Origin: Pomphorhynchus laevis
Taxonomy: Eukaryota > Acanthocephala > Palaeacanthocephala > Echinorhynchida > Pomphorhynchidae
Direction: 5' to 3'
Assembly: GCA_012934845.2 (NCBI GenBank)
Contig: WNNJ02003181.1
Span: forward strand, 34,995 to 98,994
Length of the DNA: 64,000 bases
This document shows positions 39,115 to 50,254 of this stretch, piece by piece. Numbering within the stretch: position 1 is the stretch's first letter; each line of letters begins with the position of its first letter. The position numbers and the translations under genes were made by a program. The notes under the pieces were generated by a model. It searched no databases. It was given only the letters and a program-made list of their open reading frames with translations, and was not told the origin of the DNA.

Positions 39115-41830
39115 AGGGGCATACGGAAATTAAATTAGATAGCTTAGATTGCAGATAAGATGAAAATTCATCAGGATTTATGTTGCAAGGGGTAGATGAT
39201 CGTGAAAGAATTGAGTTTAAGATTTCCCAATGAGATTTAGAGTTGGAAGAGGGCTCGAGTTGATTTCGCCAAAAGAGAGTACGTTTAGTTCTCATAAATA
39301 TGAAATAAGAACGGCGGAGAGAAAGATAGGAAGCACGTAAATTTCGAGTGAGGTTAGAGAAAGTTTAAGAAAACGATCAAACACACGAAAAGAGTGACGG
39401 AGCCGAAGCTTAGAAAGACTACAGTCAGAATCGAACCATGGAGCATGGCGCAATCACTGAAAACGTCGTGGTCGAAGAGGTAGAAGGTTATTAAGGATGT
39501 TCGTAAGTTCAGAATCAAACATAATTAAGAGATCATTGGGAGAGAGATAGCTAAGATGAAGTGAAAAGAGTCAAGAATTGAGTAAGGCTGTACAGAGAAT
39601 AGGGTTATCGAGAAGTTTCCAGGGTCGACTTGGTGTGGATAATGGTGGAAGCGAAGAAGAAGGATGTGGACGAGTAAAAGTAAGAGTAACAAGGAAATGA
39701 TCGGTCACTCCAGGATCAGTAATTGACAAGGGGGTATAGTCATTGAAGCAGTTAGGAACAGCAATGATGTCGAAAACACCGCCGAGAATATGAGTTGGAC
39801 TTGTTGAAAGTAATTTATAGTTAAAATAAGAAAAAAGTTAAAGTGATAGAGTTAGAGTCAGCCGGGTGATCAAGACGAATGTTAAAGTCACCGAGGACAA
39901 AAGAAGGAATATAAGACAATGAAGAGTGACACATAAGATCCGCAAGGTCGTTAAAGAACATACGTGAGGGGGCAACTGAACCTAAACGGTATACAATCAC
40001 AAGTTCCAGAGGGATAAGAGTTGATAATCTAATATGAGTAATTCGAACGAAGTGTAACGGATGTTAACATTAATTTTAAGTATAAACATTGGATGACGAG
40101 CAATGGCAACAATATCGCCATGGTTAGAAGCAGTAGATGTATGAAAGACAATTGGACGAGCCGATTCAACTACAGAACAACCAGAGCGACATAGACGACG
40201 AATATCACGATCGTGGGAGTCAGAGTGTCAGGATTCGGTAATGCAGAGAATATCGATAGATTATTGATCGAAGATATCAAGGAGCATATCAGCTTTATGA
40301 AGAATAAAGCGAGTGTTAAAAAGACTAAGACGAAAAGTATGCTCAGGAGCGAAATCGACTAGCGAAGAATACAAGGGAGAGACGGGACGCCATCGGATTT
40401 TCGGCCTTGTGTGTACAACGTTAAAATTTCCGTTGATTTGGCGTATTGATAAGGATGACTCACCGTTTGTTTCACGTCGATGTTTCTCAATGCGAGCGTA
40501 ATTGAGCTGGGCAGTATCAGAAAGGGAGTGGTCAGGAAAGATACGACAAGTAGACGAAGTGGTAAGAAGTTTAAAACGTTGGGAGAGTACTAAGGATGCA
40601 TGTGAACTATTTCGGAAAACTATTTTTAGGAGTGCAGGACTGGGATGATTGAATTTAGTGGATTTCTTTAAACGGATAAAAAATACAGGAGCGATATTAT
40701 TGGAAAGGGATGGATTATCATTTGTGGAGAAGTAGATTTGGGTTAGATATGATAATACATTGATCGCGTGAAGGAGAACGATTACGTTGAAGTGGTGGAC
40801 GGACAGAGCTGGTAGGAGTAGAGGCATAAGAGCAGGTAGAAGTGGGAATGACAGGGGTGCTAGATGGAGAATTAAGATAAGTCGGAGCGTGTGTGACATA
40901 AGTGGAGTGTCGAATCGGTTGATCGGAGATGTTACTGGAGATAATTTTGACGTATGGTTTGAATTTATTGAGAAGTAATACGGTTGGATCATGTGTGATA
41001 GGAGTGGATTTTTGAATCGGTTGAACAGAGATGTTACTAGATATGATTTTGACGGAAGGATGTAAATTATTGAGAAGTGATTCGGTGGAGGTAGAATAAG
41101 GAGTACGGTAAGAGAAGAAATATGGATGATATGTATTTAGATGCCGGGATGAATATAAAAAATGAGGTACGAGATGAAGGCCTTTACTGTTTGCATTGTC
41201 AGGAATATGAAGATTAAGGGAAGTTTTATCTGTAGTTAAACGAGGAGAGTGTGTGAGAGAATTTTCAAGAACGGGATTCATAGATGGCGAAGGAGTTAGT
41301 AAGCAAACGGATGACGACGATAGCTTGGAAGATATTTTGTCGTTTGTTGATGGTCTATGTATAACAGCAGTCTGAGTCGACTGAGAGACATCATTAATAT
41401 TTATTGAGCACAACTCTGTTTCGTTAGCCTCCAGAACGTCTCCACCGTTTGAGTGGTCATGCTTCATTAGCTTACCTACGAGGGTAGCACAACAGAAGCC
41501 GCAGAGGAAATTCCGATTTAAAACGTTGTCCTCGTCAGTGAAAGGAATGGCAACGTGAGTCCAAACATTGCAGTCTTTGTTGTCGCATCCTATTTGCTTT
41601 TCGATGTAAGTTTCCTTGACGGACTTGAGTTGCTGACCAATATTTTTAGTTAGCTTTCTCTTTGCCATCATAAAATGTCAGTGAAAATTGAAAATGCGTT
41701 TTCGTTTAAACTCGTTGTAGGTCTGTATAAACTCGTTGTAGTTAAAGTAGATTGTAGGTAGTTAGTTAGAATCAAGAATTGTATGTTTTTTATATTGTAT
41801 GTTATTTATTGTAAGTAGTTAGTTATAATC
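39115..41830 (-). mobile_element. L2-like LINE, 5' part: 5' UTR, ORF1, endonuclease
   Basis: ORF1 starts at 41671 (MMAKRKLTKNIGQQLKSV) and runs 317 codons. Its N-terminus has a PHD-like cysteine set (CDNKDCNVWTHV...CGFCC), followed by a long Ser/Pro/Thr-rich region. A second frame (40261-40992) ends LFNTRFILHKADMLLDIFDQ, the start of an APE endonuclease. 39720-39980 keeps endonuclease pieces (GGVFDIIA, SITDPGVTDHFLVT). 39115-39295 holds the linker FWRNQLEPSSNSKSHWEIL before RT. Multiple frame changes: a decayed but nearly full-length copy continuing at 35114. Confidence 0.8.
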
Positions 41831-41849
41831 AAGAATCTTTAGACTAGCT

Positions 41850-41977
41850 AACTTCTCTTTAAGGTACTAACCAACATCCCTGCCGCTTGGCATTCAAACA
41901 TAAATCGATCTAGTAGGGATTGTAAGTTTTCAGGACAATAAGCGAACAAGACAACATCATCTGCAAATAGCAGAGAT
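41850..41977 (-). mobile_element. RTE/Rex3-type RT fragment
   Basis: LLFADDVVLFAYCPENLQSL, then LDRFMFECQAAGMLVSTL, matching the same block of the 13.3-15.6 kb RTE element. About 43 codons only. Confidence 0.75.
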
Positions 41978-42490
41978 TTTATATCATCTGCTTAAATGTG
42001 GTTGTTCTACGCACAGTAGTGCACATTTTGCATCATGATTGTCCACATTTTTTAGATATACCTTGTATATTCTTTTCGCCAATATTGACATTTTTTAGAT
42101 TTAGATGACGAAAGTACTAGTTGTCCTTTATCGTTCTGTCACTTGTATAATATATCACAGAGCTAGCTATTTTGTTTGAGATCATTATCCATATTTTATG
42201 AATTTATGATATCTCTTGCTAATGATCTCAATGCAAGGTGGTGTGCTATTGTCGCAATAGAGTTTTACTTTTAGGCATTCTGGATTTGTCTAAAATCAAG
42301 ATCTTTATTTTCAGTATTCTTGCTCTTTGAAACTGTCGATAGATTTCGCTGTATCTGTATCCTCTTTGTTTAAAAAATTGTATATTTTCACATTTCTCGC
42401 AAAGATAGCATGTGTACTGCATGCTATCTTGTACTGTATTCTATATCTGAGAGCTTAATTGAATATTCTGCCTAAAAGCTATTTTCACTG
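41978..42490. other. No gene seen
   Basis: AT-rich. It contains one short palindrome near 42403-42432 (AGATAGCATG...CATGCTATCT). Confidence 0.55.
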
Positions 42491-42492
42491 TT

Positions 42493-42561
42493 AAAGAATT
42501 ATTGCAGCTGGATCAAAAAATTACCTATTTTCTTTGATTCAGCTCCAATAATTCTTTATCA
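42493..42561. repeat. Inverted repeat beside the Penelope-like RT fragment
   Basis: AAAGAATTATTGCAGCTG... pairs imperfectly with ...CAGCTCCAATAATTCTTT, arms of about 26 nt. Confidence 0.7.
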
Positions 42562-42569
42562 ATAATGGA

Positions 42570-42870
42570 TCAACTATTTAAAAAAATATGTTCACTGTTT
42601 TCGTTCGTATGATTAATCGTAAAGTTCAATGCTTTTTCGTTACAAAATAAATACATCAGTATTTTAAGACTGTCTGCACCGTGTGGCCAAATGAGTATAA
42701 TGTCATAGACGTATCGTCCGTATAATAGCCGTTTTAATTGTGAGTTTTTCAATATCTTAAATTATACCACGTGCATATACTGGTGGCATATACTGGTGCA
42801 TATGATGTACCCATTGATGTCCCTTCGTCTTGTGAAAATATTATTATATCAACGTTAATTTATAGGAACA
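42570..42870 (-). mobile_element. Penelope-like RT fragment
   Basis: GTSMGTS (42805-42830) precedes GRYVYDIILIWPHGADSLKI (near 42720), giving the GxxMG and RYxDD-like blocks of Penelope-type RT. The YxDD Asp is replaced (YVYD). Short and decayed; a different lineage from the 16.5-kb RT. Confidence 0.65.
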
Positions 42871-43199
42871 AATGTAAATCAAAGACCAAAGGATTATTCA
42901 ATATTTCAATGGCAACTGCCATCATAATCAGAAAAAGATTTTTTTACAGTTTTGTAAATAAAAATCATATAAACATGTTTATGTGCCTCACTTCAAAATT
43001 GATAAAAGATAAATAAATAAATATTTTGTTGAAAGATAAAAGATACCCAAGGGAAAGCGATCAAGCAGTAAAAACATCTCATAATAAAGTAAAACAATAA
43101 ATAAAAATAAATAAATAAAACAGTAAAACACAAAATTATAGCAATTAGATAATGAAATTGACCATAAAAATAAACAATTATATACATTGTTTAGCACAA
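42871..43199. other. No gene seen
   Basis: Very AT-rich stretch. The open frames here are low-complexity Phe/Tyr/Leu translations and are not called. Confidence 0.6.
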
Positions 43200-44100
43200 A
43201 ATCTAGAATGCAAACGGACTAATCAAATCAGCTAATATAATCATAAGATTACAAATAAAAAATAATAAAACATAATAATAATGCTAAATCAAAATTTAAT
43301 AATTAAATAATAAAATTAATAATTGTTTTTAGATTTTCTATAATTTAAATCAACTTAAAATAAAAAATTGAAATTTAAAATAAACGTCATTTTTATGAAT
43401 TGACTAATAAATAACAGACGTTTTGTCAGAATAAGAGTTAGAGGTCATCAGGAGGAACTGCTATGCTATCAGGTTTCGACCTCTAACTCCTCTACCCAAC
43501 ATAGCAGCGGGGCCAAATACATACTAATGATGTATTTCCTCTGAAATAACTATCTAGTATCTTATTCTAATGCAAAGTATATTATTTATTATCCATCCAT
43601 AAAAATTTGCCACTTAAGAGTTTAAATTTATTCTTTATATTATTGTGTTGATTTATATATTTTACTATTTTCTGCTTGATGTTATTTTTATAGTAACCTA
43701 GTTTAAAATATGTATCTATTAAATTATTTAAATGATTTTGAAGAAAGCCAATATCATTACATATTGTTGCAATTCTTAAAATTTCATTATTTAATGTATT
43801 ATATTTTATATTATATGGTATGCATGAATGCTCATGCAAAAATATGTTTCTTGTAAATTTAAATATGTCATCTTTACGATATAAATTAATAGTAGTTTTA
43901 GTTAATGTTAATTTAATGTTCATATCTAGATATACACCTTCTTTATCATTAATATTGGTTTTGTTAAGAATAAGGCTTTCTGGATAAATGTGCTCACTAA
44001 TTGAATAAAAATTATTAGAATTAAATACACATATATCATCAACGTATCGAAACATATATTTCATATATTTATATTGTTTAAATGCTCATTTATGCTCATT
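43200..44100 (-). mobile_element. Penelope-like element, 5'-truncated copy
   Basis: 43582-44064 codes the last 160 residues of the RT, starting MKYMFRYVDDICVFNSN. Over the shared part it differs from the 16.5-kb copy at only about eight residues. 43200-43560 is the 3' repeat with the conserved block (43438-43535). Truncation at the 5' side and a kept 3' end fit target-primed insertion. Confidence 0.82.
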
Positions 44101-44150
44101 CATAAATGCTCATGCAACAATATGTTTCTTGTAAATTTTATTATTGCCAT

Positions 44151-44175
44151 TTATTATTATTATTATTATTCTTAC
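44151..44175 (-). repeat. (TAA)n tail: left remnant of the target site
   Basis: Microsatellite (TTA)n followed by TTCTTACAA. On the minus strand this reads TTGTAAGAA(TAA)n, identical to the tail of the CR1-like LINE at 53080-53094. The RLE-LINE nest has been inserted between the two. Confidence 0.75.
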
Positions 44176-44325
44176 AATACAGCTCTAGCAAATAAATTCA
44201 GCTCCACCTAAATAAAATTTTGGTTTCTTATAAACATACAATAAAATAACATACACAAATTACAATAAAATAACATACATTCGGCGCACGACAATTATTA
44301 TTATTATAATAATCTTACGACAACC

Positions 44326-44372
44326 TCACGACAACCTCACGACAACCTCACGACAACCTCACGACAAGAAAA
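44326..44372 (+). repeat. 11-bp tandem repeat in 5' UTR of element 1
   Basis: About 4.5 units of TCACGACAACC, followed by (ATT)n. Short tandem units in LINE 5' UTRs often carry promoter function; that role is inferred here. Confidence 0.8.
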
Positions 44373-44477
44373 TTATTATTATTATTAATTGGACATTGCT
44401 GCTAACTAACAACTACTTACAACATAACCCAACGATAAACCCAACGAGAAATATCAGTTTACAGAAAAACATAACAC

Positions 44478-47432
44478 ATGCCTCGGGGAAAGCCTGCTGA
44501 TATGCCCAGATGCTGTACATGCAATGGCCAAGCGGCACGCTGCAAGGGGTGTAAATGCGCAAGGTCTGGAAAATCGTGTATGGACTGCCTTGCTAGGAAC
44601 TGCTCAAATCGACTAGAAGTACCTACACTAGAGGGCGATAATGTCCTTATTTTCACAGAGTCTGCCGACGTTCCAACCAAAAAGGCTGTCCAAATGGATG
44701 AAGTGTACGATGAGGTAATTCTATGGAAACCTAATCTGTTTCGATTGCCACGTTGTTCTGAATCGAAAATTTTCATCGCTGAACTTACTCGAATATATGA
44801 GGGAGCATCATCAAACACGGATTCACTCATACGTGCAATATCACTTTGTCAATTAGTTCTACAACGTAGTGGATATTCGAATACGCGAAAGCTCAAGGCT
44901 TTATTAGCAAGACGTCTCGCTAGCTGGTCCTCTGGAGACATCTCATCTCTACTAAACGAAGCTAGATATCTCCAGCGCCTTGACGTAAAAAAATCACACA
45001 ACAATATAACCAACGATACAACGAAGCTATTTCGGAAGTTTGTTCTCAATGGTAAGATAACGGCAGCGATGAAATTAATCAAGACAGAGTATGGACAAGG
45101 CGTGCCAATGGGCCTGGATACTTTAACATGTGGTAAATCAGTGAGACAGATACTTATTGATAAGCATCCACAACCAGCTGACATACATGAGGAAGCACTA
45201 GTCACTCAACCAATAACCGAAATACATGACTTCAACCAAGTTGCTTTCGAGAGTATTGACGGATCAAAAATAATTGAGGCTGCTAAGAGAACAAAGGGTA
45301 GTGCAGGACCTTCTGGAATGGACGCAAAAGCATGGACCGAAATGCTTTCGAATTTCGGTACGGAGTCACAAAAATTAGCGGATGCGCTAGCATTGTTTGC
45401 TCAACGAATCGCTACTAAGGAAGTTTCTGATGAGTCGATCAAAGCTTTTACGACAAGCCGCCTTATTGCATTAAGTAAGAATCCAGGTGTGCGTCCAATT
45501 GGAATAGGTGATGTCTCAAGACGTATCGTATCGAAAGTCATACTTGATGTTGCACGGCCACAGCTACAACAGATATGCGGTAAAACACAGTTTTGTGCTG
45601 GTCAGCGCGCAGGTACTGAATGTGTAGTCCATGCCTTACGTGATTTGTTATCGAGTAAACCAAATTCGGTGGTCTTGACTATTGATGCAGATAATGCATT
45701 TAATCGAATCAACAGAAAAACTGCCCTGGCCAACATGCCACAAATATGCCCAGCGCTATCGAATGTTCTGTCAAACCTCTATAGAAATCCGACGTCATTG
45801 ACAATTGGGAATGAAATCATACTCTCCCAAGAAGGATTTACACAGGGAGATGTTTTATCGATGTCTGCTTATGCTGCAGCTACACTTCCTATGATACAAA
45901 AGATATCTGCGGAGTATCCTGATGTGCTCCAATGCTGGTATGCTGATGACGGCAATATGGTGGGTGATCCTGATACAGTGAAGATGGCGTTTGAACTGCT
46001 ACGAAAAATTGGACCGTCATATGGTTTCTTCGTTAATCCGGCGAAATGTCGACTATACGGAAATGGATGTATAGCTGAAACGCTCCACGCTTTATTTGAT
46101 GATCTTCAAATTTCTGTTGACATGGATGGCGTGTCTATATTGGGGTCTCCCATTGGAAAGGATGACTTTGTAAAAGAGCATATTCAATCTGATGTACGTT
46201 CGTTGATCGAGACAGTTACTCGTCTCACACAAATCGGTCGTTCAGAGCTACAGATTGCTTTCGTTGCTCTCATAAGATCTCTTCAACAAAAATGGATACA
46301 TATGCAACGGTCATGCCATTGCTCGATTGAGTGGTTTGAGGCGCTGGCACAATCGATAAGATCGATGATAACTGAATTAACTGGAATTGACATTGAAACA
46401 AATGAAGTTCTATGGAGGGTGTTTAACATGACTTTGAGAGATGGTGGTATCGGCGTTAAAGACCCTATGCGTTCAGTAGACCAAGAATATAACGCTTCAC
46501 GTATGGTGTGCGAGCCATGTTTAGGAGACGTTACGGGGCTAGATCTAATAAATAATCAAAACAGATTATGTAAAGAAATTCGTGCTAACCGTTTAAAAGC
46601 GGAAAGGATGAATCGCAATGACATTATAAATCAGGTCGACCCTACTCTCAAGAATGCCATCGAGCATGCATCAGTATCTGGATCATCTTCGTGGTTGTCA
46701 ACATACCCAACAAACAGTTATTCTTCCAGAATAAGTAATACAGTCTTTCAAGATGCACTAGCCACCAGATACGAATTTCTCCATCCCTCATCACCGAAAT
46801 ACTGCCAATGTAAAGAACAAAACTCGATATCACACACTTTCTCGTGCCCTTTAGGCGGCTTGCCATCAATGAGACACGATGCCGTCCGTGATTTTCTAGC
46901 GAATAGATTATCTGAATGTTGTCGTAACGTAGCAATCGAGCCAAAACTATCCCCTCTGCATGATGAAATATGCTTCCAAAATTACGGTACAACTATTGAT
47001 CGTGAAGCGAGACTTGACATATCATGTTCCGGAATCTTTGGAGACAGAACGGAGTGTACTTTCCTTGATATCTGCGTGTTCAACGCATACGCTCCCTCTA
47101 ACTCCAGTAAGAGTATCGGACCATGCTTCGAATATCATGAACTAAGGAAGAAAAGGAAGTATCTTGAGAGAGTAAATAGCATAGAGCATGCGTCATTTAT
47201 TCCCGTAGTTTTTTCGATGCTCGGAGGGGCGGGTACGGAAGCGGCAATCCTGTTAAAGAGAATCGCGGGCTCCATGGCAAGGAGTCATAACAGCTCATAC
47301 AACGATGAAATAAGCAGATTACGTAGTGGCATCAGCGTTATCCTTGCAAAGATGACTTCTCGATGTGTCCGTGGAGCTCGATCAGCTATAAATCGTCCTC
47401 AAAGGGATTTATGTTTAATCAATGAAGAATAA
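44478..47432 (+). CDS. RLE-LINE polyprotein: Cys-rich domain, RT, zinc knuckle, restriction-like endonuclease
   Basis: 984 codons without a break, from the first ATG. Residues 12-42 are a Cys-rich domain (CCTC, CKGCKC, CMDC, C) found in related invertebrate elements. RT motifs: SAGPSGMDAKAW (near 275), NPGVRPIGIGDVSRRI (near 335), TIDADNAFNRINRK (Asp403 region), EGFTQGDVLSMSAY (near 455) and WYADDGN (YADD 488-491). A CxC-x7-H-x3-C zinc motif (776-790) is followed by RHD (799-801), EARLDIS (843-848) and TFLDICVFN, then ELRKKRKY: the PD-(D/E)xK endonuclease pattern placed after RT, as in R2/R4/NeSL-type LINEs. Exact clade not assigned. The intact frame suggests recent or current activity. Confidence 0.88.
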   Translation: MPRGKPADMPRCCTCNGQAARCKGCKCARSGKSCMDCLARNCSNRLEVPTLEGDNVLIFTESADVPTKKAVQMDEVYDEVILWKPNLFRLPRCSESKIFIAELTRIYEGASSNTDSLIRAISLCQLVLQRSGYSNTRKLKALLARRLASWSSGDISSLLNEARYLQRLDVKKSHNNITNDTTKLFRKFVLNGKITAAMKLIKTEYGQGVPMGLDTLTCGKSVRQILIDKHPQPADIHEEALVTQPITEIHDFNQVAFESIDGSKIIEAAKRTKGSAGPSGMDAKAWTEMLSNFGTESQKLADALALFAQRIATKEVSDESIKAFTTSRLIALSKNPGVRPIGIGDVSRRIVSKVILDVARPQLQQICGKTQFCAGQRAGTECVVHALRDLLSSKPNSVVLTIDADNAFNRINRKTALANMPQICPALSNVLSNLYRNPTSLTIGNEIILSQEGFTQGDVLSMSAYAAATLPMIQKISAEYPDVLQCWYADDGNMVGDPDTVKMAFELLRKIGPSYGFFVNPAKCRLYGNGCIAETLHALFDDLQISVDMDGVSILGSPIGKDDFVKEHIQSDVRSLIETVTRLTQIGRSELQIAFVALIRSLQQKWIHMQRSCHCSIEWFEALAQSIRSMITELTGIDIETNEVLWRVFNMTLRDGGIGVKDPMRSVDQEYNASRMVCEPCLGDVTGLDLINNQNRLCKEIRANRLKAERMNRNDIINQVDPTLKNAIEHASVSGSSSWLSTYPTNSYSSRISNTVFQDALATRYEFLHPSSPKYCQCKEQNSISHTFSCPLGGLPSMRHDAVRDFLANRLSECCRNVAIEPKLSPLHDEICFQNYGTTIDREARLDISCSGIFGDRTECTFLDICVFNAYAPSNSSKSIGPCFEYHELRKKRKYLERVNSIEHASFIPVVFSMLGGAGTEAAILLKRIAGSMARSHNSSYNDEISRLRSGISVILAKMTSRCVRGARSAINRPQRDLCLINEE

Positions 47433-47576
47433 TTTAGTGACTTTTTGAATATTAAAACTGGCTTGGTGAGGTTTTTTTCTTTAAAATTGTAAATTAAGGC
47501 CCATTTGCGGGAACCTATATTAATGTAATAATATTTATAATAAAAAATAACATTAAAAAAAATACAGCTCTAGCAA

Positions 47577-50241
47577 CAGCTCTAGCAACGACTGGAAAAG
47601 AAAATATTGCCATCTTGTCTGTAAAAACAAACTAACTGCGGCTACTCATTTACTTGAAGACCACGAAACGAATGGTTGTCTATCACCTCACGTCCTGATC
47701 GGAGACAAAACCGTAAAACAACACCTAGAAGCCCTTCATCCTGAGCCTGCCGATGCGGATCCCGATGCCCTGCTTCAAGAAAGGCTTCCCAGTGCCCTGC
47801 CTCACCACTCATCAATGTTCCTTTCCATCTGTGCGATAGACATCCAAAGATCGGCGAAATCGACTTTTGGTTCGGCTGGACCATCCGGCATGGACGCGAT
47901 TTTATGGAGACGTATGCTGACCGCTTTCGGAATGCATTCACAAAAGCTAGCGGAGAGTCTTGCTTCCTTGGCCATTTGTATCGCAACGGAGCGGATGCCC
48001 ACCGGTTGTTTGGAAGCATTCATTGCCGGTCGTCTGGTCGCTATTCCGAAAAAATCCGGTGGTATACGTCCAATCGGTATTTCAAACGTGGATAGACGCA
48101 TTATTTCACGGACAATCCTGCGTCATATAAAATCTGACCTTCAAGAAGCCGCCGGAACTACGCAGTTGTGTGCCGCCCAACGAAATGGCATCGAATTTGC
48201 CATTCACTCACTACGCAAACGATTTCATGAAAATTCCGAAAACGCTCTTATGTGTATCGATGCTAGCAACGCTTTTAACCGCCTGAATCGTCGAGTCGCT
48301 CTGGCAAATATGAAATTTATTTGCCCAGCTCTTAACGTCGCATTTCGCAACATATATTCGGGTGACGCTCAGCTTGTCATCGAAGATGAATCGATTTATT
48401 CAAGAGAGGGGGTAACTCAAGGAGACCCCTTCGCAATGGCCGTTTTTGCCATGTCCTCGATTCCACTAATCAAGCTCATACAGTCGAAATGCCCAGACAC
48501 TCTGCAACGATGGTACGCCGATGACGCAAACTTCGTCGGTTCCTTATCGTCGTTAAAAACAGCTTGGCATATCTTGACTACGCGCGGGCCTCAATATGGC
48601 TATTACGTAAATCCATCGAAAACCAATATCTTGGTACATAATATAGAGCGTCATGACGGATCTCACGGTTTTATCTCTGACAGCTTTCCGTACGTTACAA
48701 TACGTAATGACTTTGTCAACATCCTTGGTTCCGCCATCGGTACTGAAGATTGTTTATCACAGTTTGTCGCTCGAAAGATTTCTTCGGCTGTAAATTTGGT
48801 TTCCCGACTTGCAGATGTCTGCTCAGCGGATCCGCATGTTGGTTATACAGGACTTATCAAATCACTGCAATGGAAATGGACTTTTCTATTCAGAACGACG
48901 CCTTGCACCGCTGCCAACGTTAATCCGTTGCACGGCATGTTACTCGATCAAATCCTGCCCCAAATTACAAAACACGATCTGCCTGATCCAATCAACAGCA
49001 TATTGACAAGTCCTATTAAAATGGGTGGCATTGGCATTATGGATCCTATATTTACCTTTAAGTCTGATCTCGAAGCCTCGGAGCATATGTGCTCCACTTA
49101 TTCATTTGGGCTCAAGGGCGAGGGATTAAAGTCGTTACAGCAAACCTATGCAGCTCAAATCGCCAAGACGCGCAAAGATGCATTCACACTCCGACTTAAC
49201 CAAGCTCTTCGTTTTGTTCCCGAAATTACCAAACGTGCACTTGAATATGCCAAGTACCCCGGCTCCTCAAACTGGCTCACTGCTGGTGCTTCTGAAGAGC
49301 TCCACCACCACCTTTCTGCGAGTGAATTTCGAGATGGCATCGCAACGCGCTATGGATTTGAACCACCAGACATGCCCGCCCTGTGTATCTGCAAAGAAGA
49401 AACAAGCCTTAGTCACGTGCTCTCTTGTAAACGTGGAGGCTTCCAGATCGTGCGACACAATATCATTCGCGACATCCTCGCTGACGAGCTTAGTTCGGTC
49501 TGTTATGGGGTTGCAACCGAACCCACACTAACTGCAGTCAATGATCCCTCGTGTCTCGAAAGGGCATCAACTTGCTGCGACACCAACGCAAGACTAGATG
49601 TAATCTGTACGGGCCTATCAGTAGACCGCTTCCAGCGAACGTTCTTCGACGTTTCCGTTTTTAACAACCATGCTGGTTCCTACTCCGCGTCGGCAGAAAA
49701 CGCTTTTGCATACCACGAAGCCCGGAAGAGCTCAAAATACTCTGAAAGAATCACCCAAATCGAAAGGGGATCGTTTATACCCTTCATCCTATCTGCGTCT
49801 GGAGGTCTGGGAAAATGTGCACTTTCGGCCTTGCAGCGGATCGCACAACTCAAGTCAATAAACAACGATCAGATTTCGTACAGCCAACACATACAGCGAA
49901 TCAAAACAAGATTGAGTATAGCCATATGCCGTGCATCCTCTTTGTGCATAAGGGGCTTCCGATCCAGCAAGGGGCATCCCGTATACTCAGCAGACAACCA
50001 TCAAGCTGATACAATATCCAAAAAGACATCTAATCGCCAAGCTACAGATAGCCCGAATCCGTCGAACAATGCTCGAGCGATCCGATGGAATGATGAAGAC
50101 GGCGGCACGTTGTGTACCTCCCTTGTGGATCTAAAGTAACAAAAAAAATATTCTGGAATTTAATTAACCTGGCCCATTTGCGGGAACCTGTTTTTCTGTA
50201 CAAATAAATCTAGTATTACAAAAAAAAATTATTAAAAAAAA
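47577..50241 (+). mobile_element. RLE-type LINE, element 2 (5'-truncated)
   Basis: Target duplication ATTCTTACAATAC (44168-44180, left of element 1, and 50242-50254). The left end starts inside the pre-RT region after a short AGCTCTAGCAAC duplication, so the Cys-rich N-terminus is missing. The 3' UTR has GGCCCATTTGCGGGAACC (50171-50188) and an A-rich tail. Confidence 0.82.
47642..50139 (+). CDS. RLE-LINE polyprotein, N-terminally truncated
   Basis: Open from before 47642 with no start codon until 47815 (774 codons from there). Upstream in-frame residues HLLEDHETNGCLSPHVLIGD still align with element 1, so the true start is lost. RT motifs: GSAGPSGMDAILWRRML, KKSGGIRPIGISNVDRRI, CIDASNAFNRLNRR, EGVTQGDPFAMAVFA and RWYADDANFVGS (Tyr at codon 234 from 47815). 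Zinc motif CICKEETSLSHVLSC, then RHN, NARLDVICTG, FFDVSVFNNHA and EARKSSKY of the endonuclease. The frame is unbroken through the stop. It differs widely from element 1 in residues and has a GC-richer third position, so it is a separate family member, not a recent duplicate. Confidence 0.85.
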
Positions 50242-50254
50242 ATTCTTACAATAC

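Larger units (their letters stand above)
44192..47560 (+). mobile_element. RLE-type LINE, element 1 (full length, intact)
   Basis: Bounded by a 16-nt target duplication AATACAGCTCTAGCAA (44176-44191 and 47561-47576). It has a 286-nt 5' UTR with five 11-bp tandem units, one long ORF, a 3' UTR with GGCCCATTTGCGGGAACC (47498-47515), and an A-rich tail. It is the last arrival in the nest, sitting at the 5' junction of element 2. Confidence 0.85.

Noticed and set aside
42988-43197. Phe/Leu/Tyr-rich frame as a membrane protein
   Set aside because: Low-complexity AT sequence read in two frames with the same character; no start context or family match.
43438-43535. Hammerhead ribozyme in the conserved Penelope-like 3' block (minus strand has CTGATGA and CGAAAC)
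   Set aside because: The boxes occur in the wrong order for stems I and III to fold: only about 22 nt lie between GAAA and CTGATGA, and the GA of the core is itself inside the 9-bp pair. One copy also has CTGATAA.
44326-44372. CRISPR-like array from the 11-bp units
   Set aside because: Units are directly abutting with no spacers, and lie in a LINE 5' UTR in a eukaryotic contig.
46648-46992. Minus-strand frames within the RLE-LINE ORFs
   Set aside because: Antisense shadows with no motif, while the plus strand has complete RT and endonuclease motifs.
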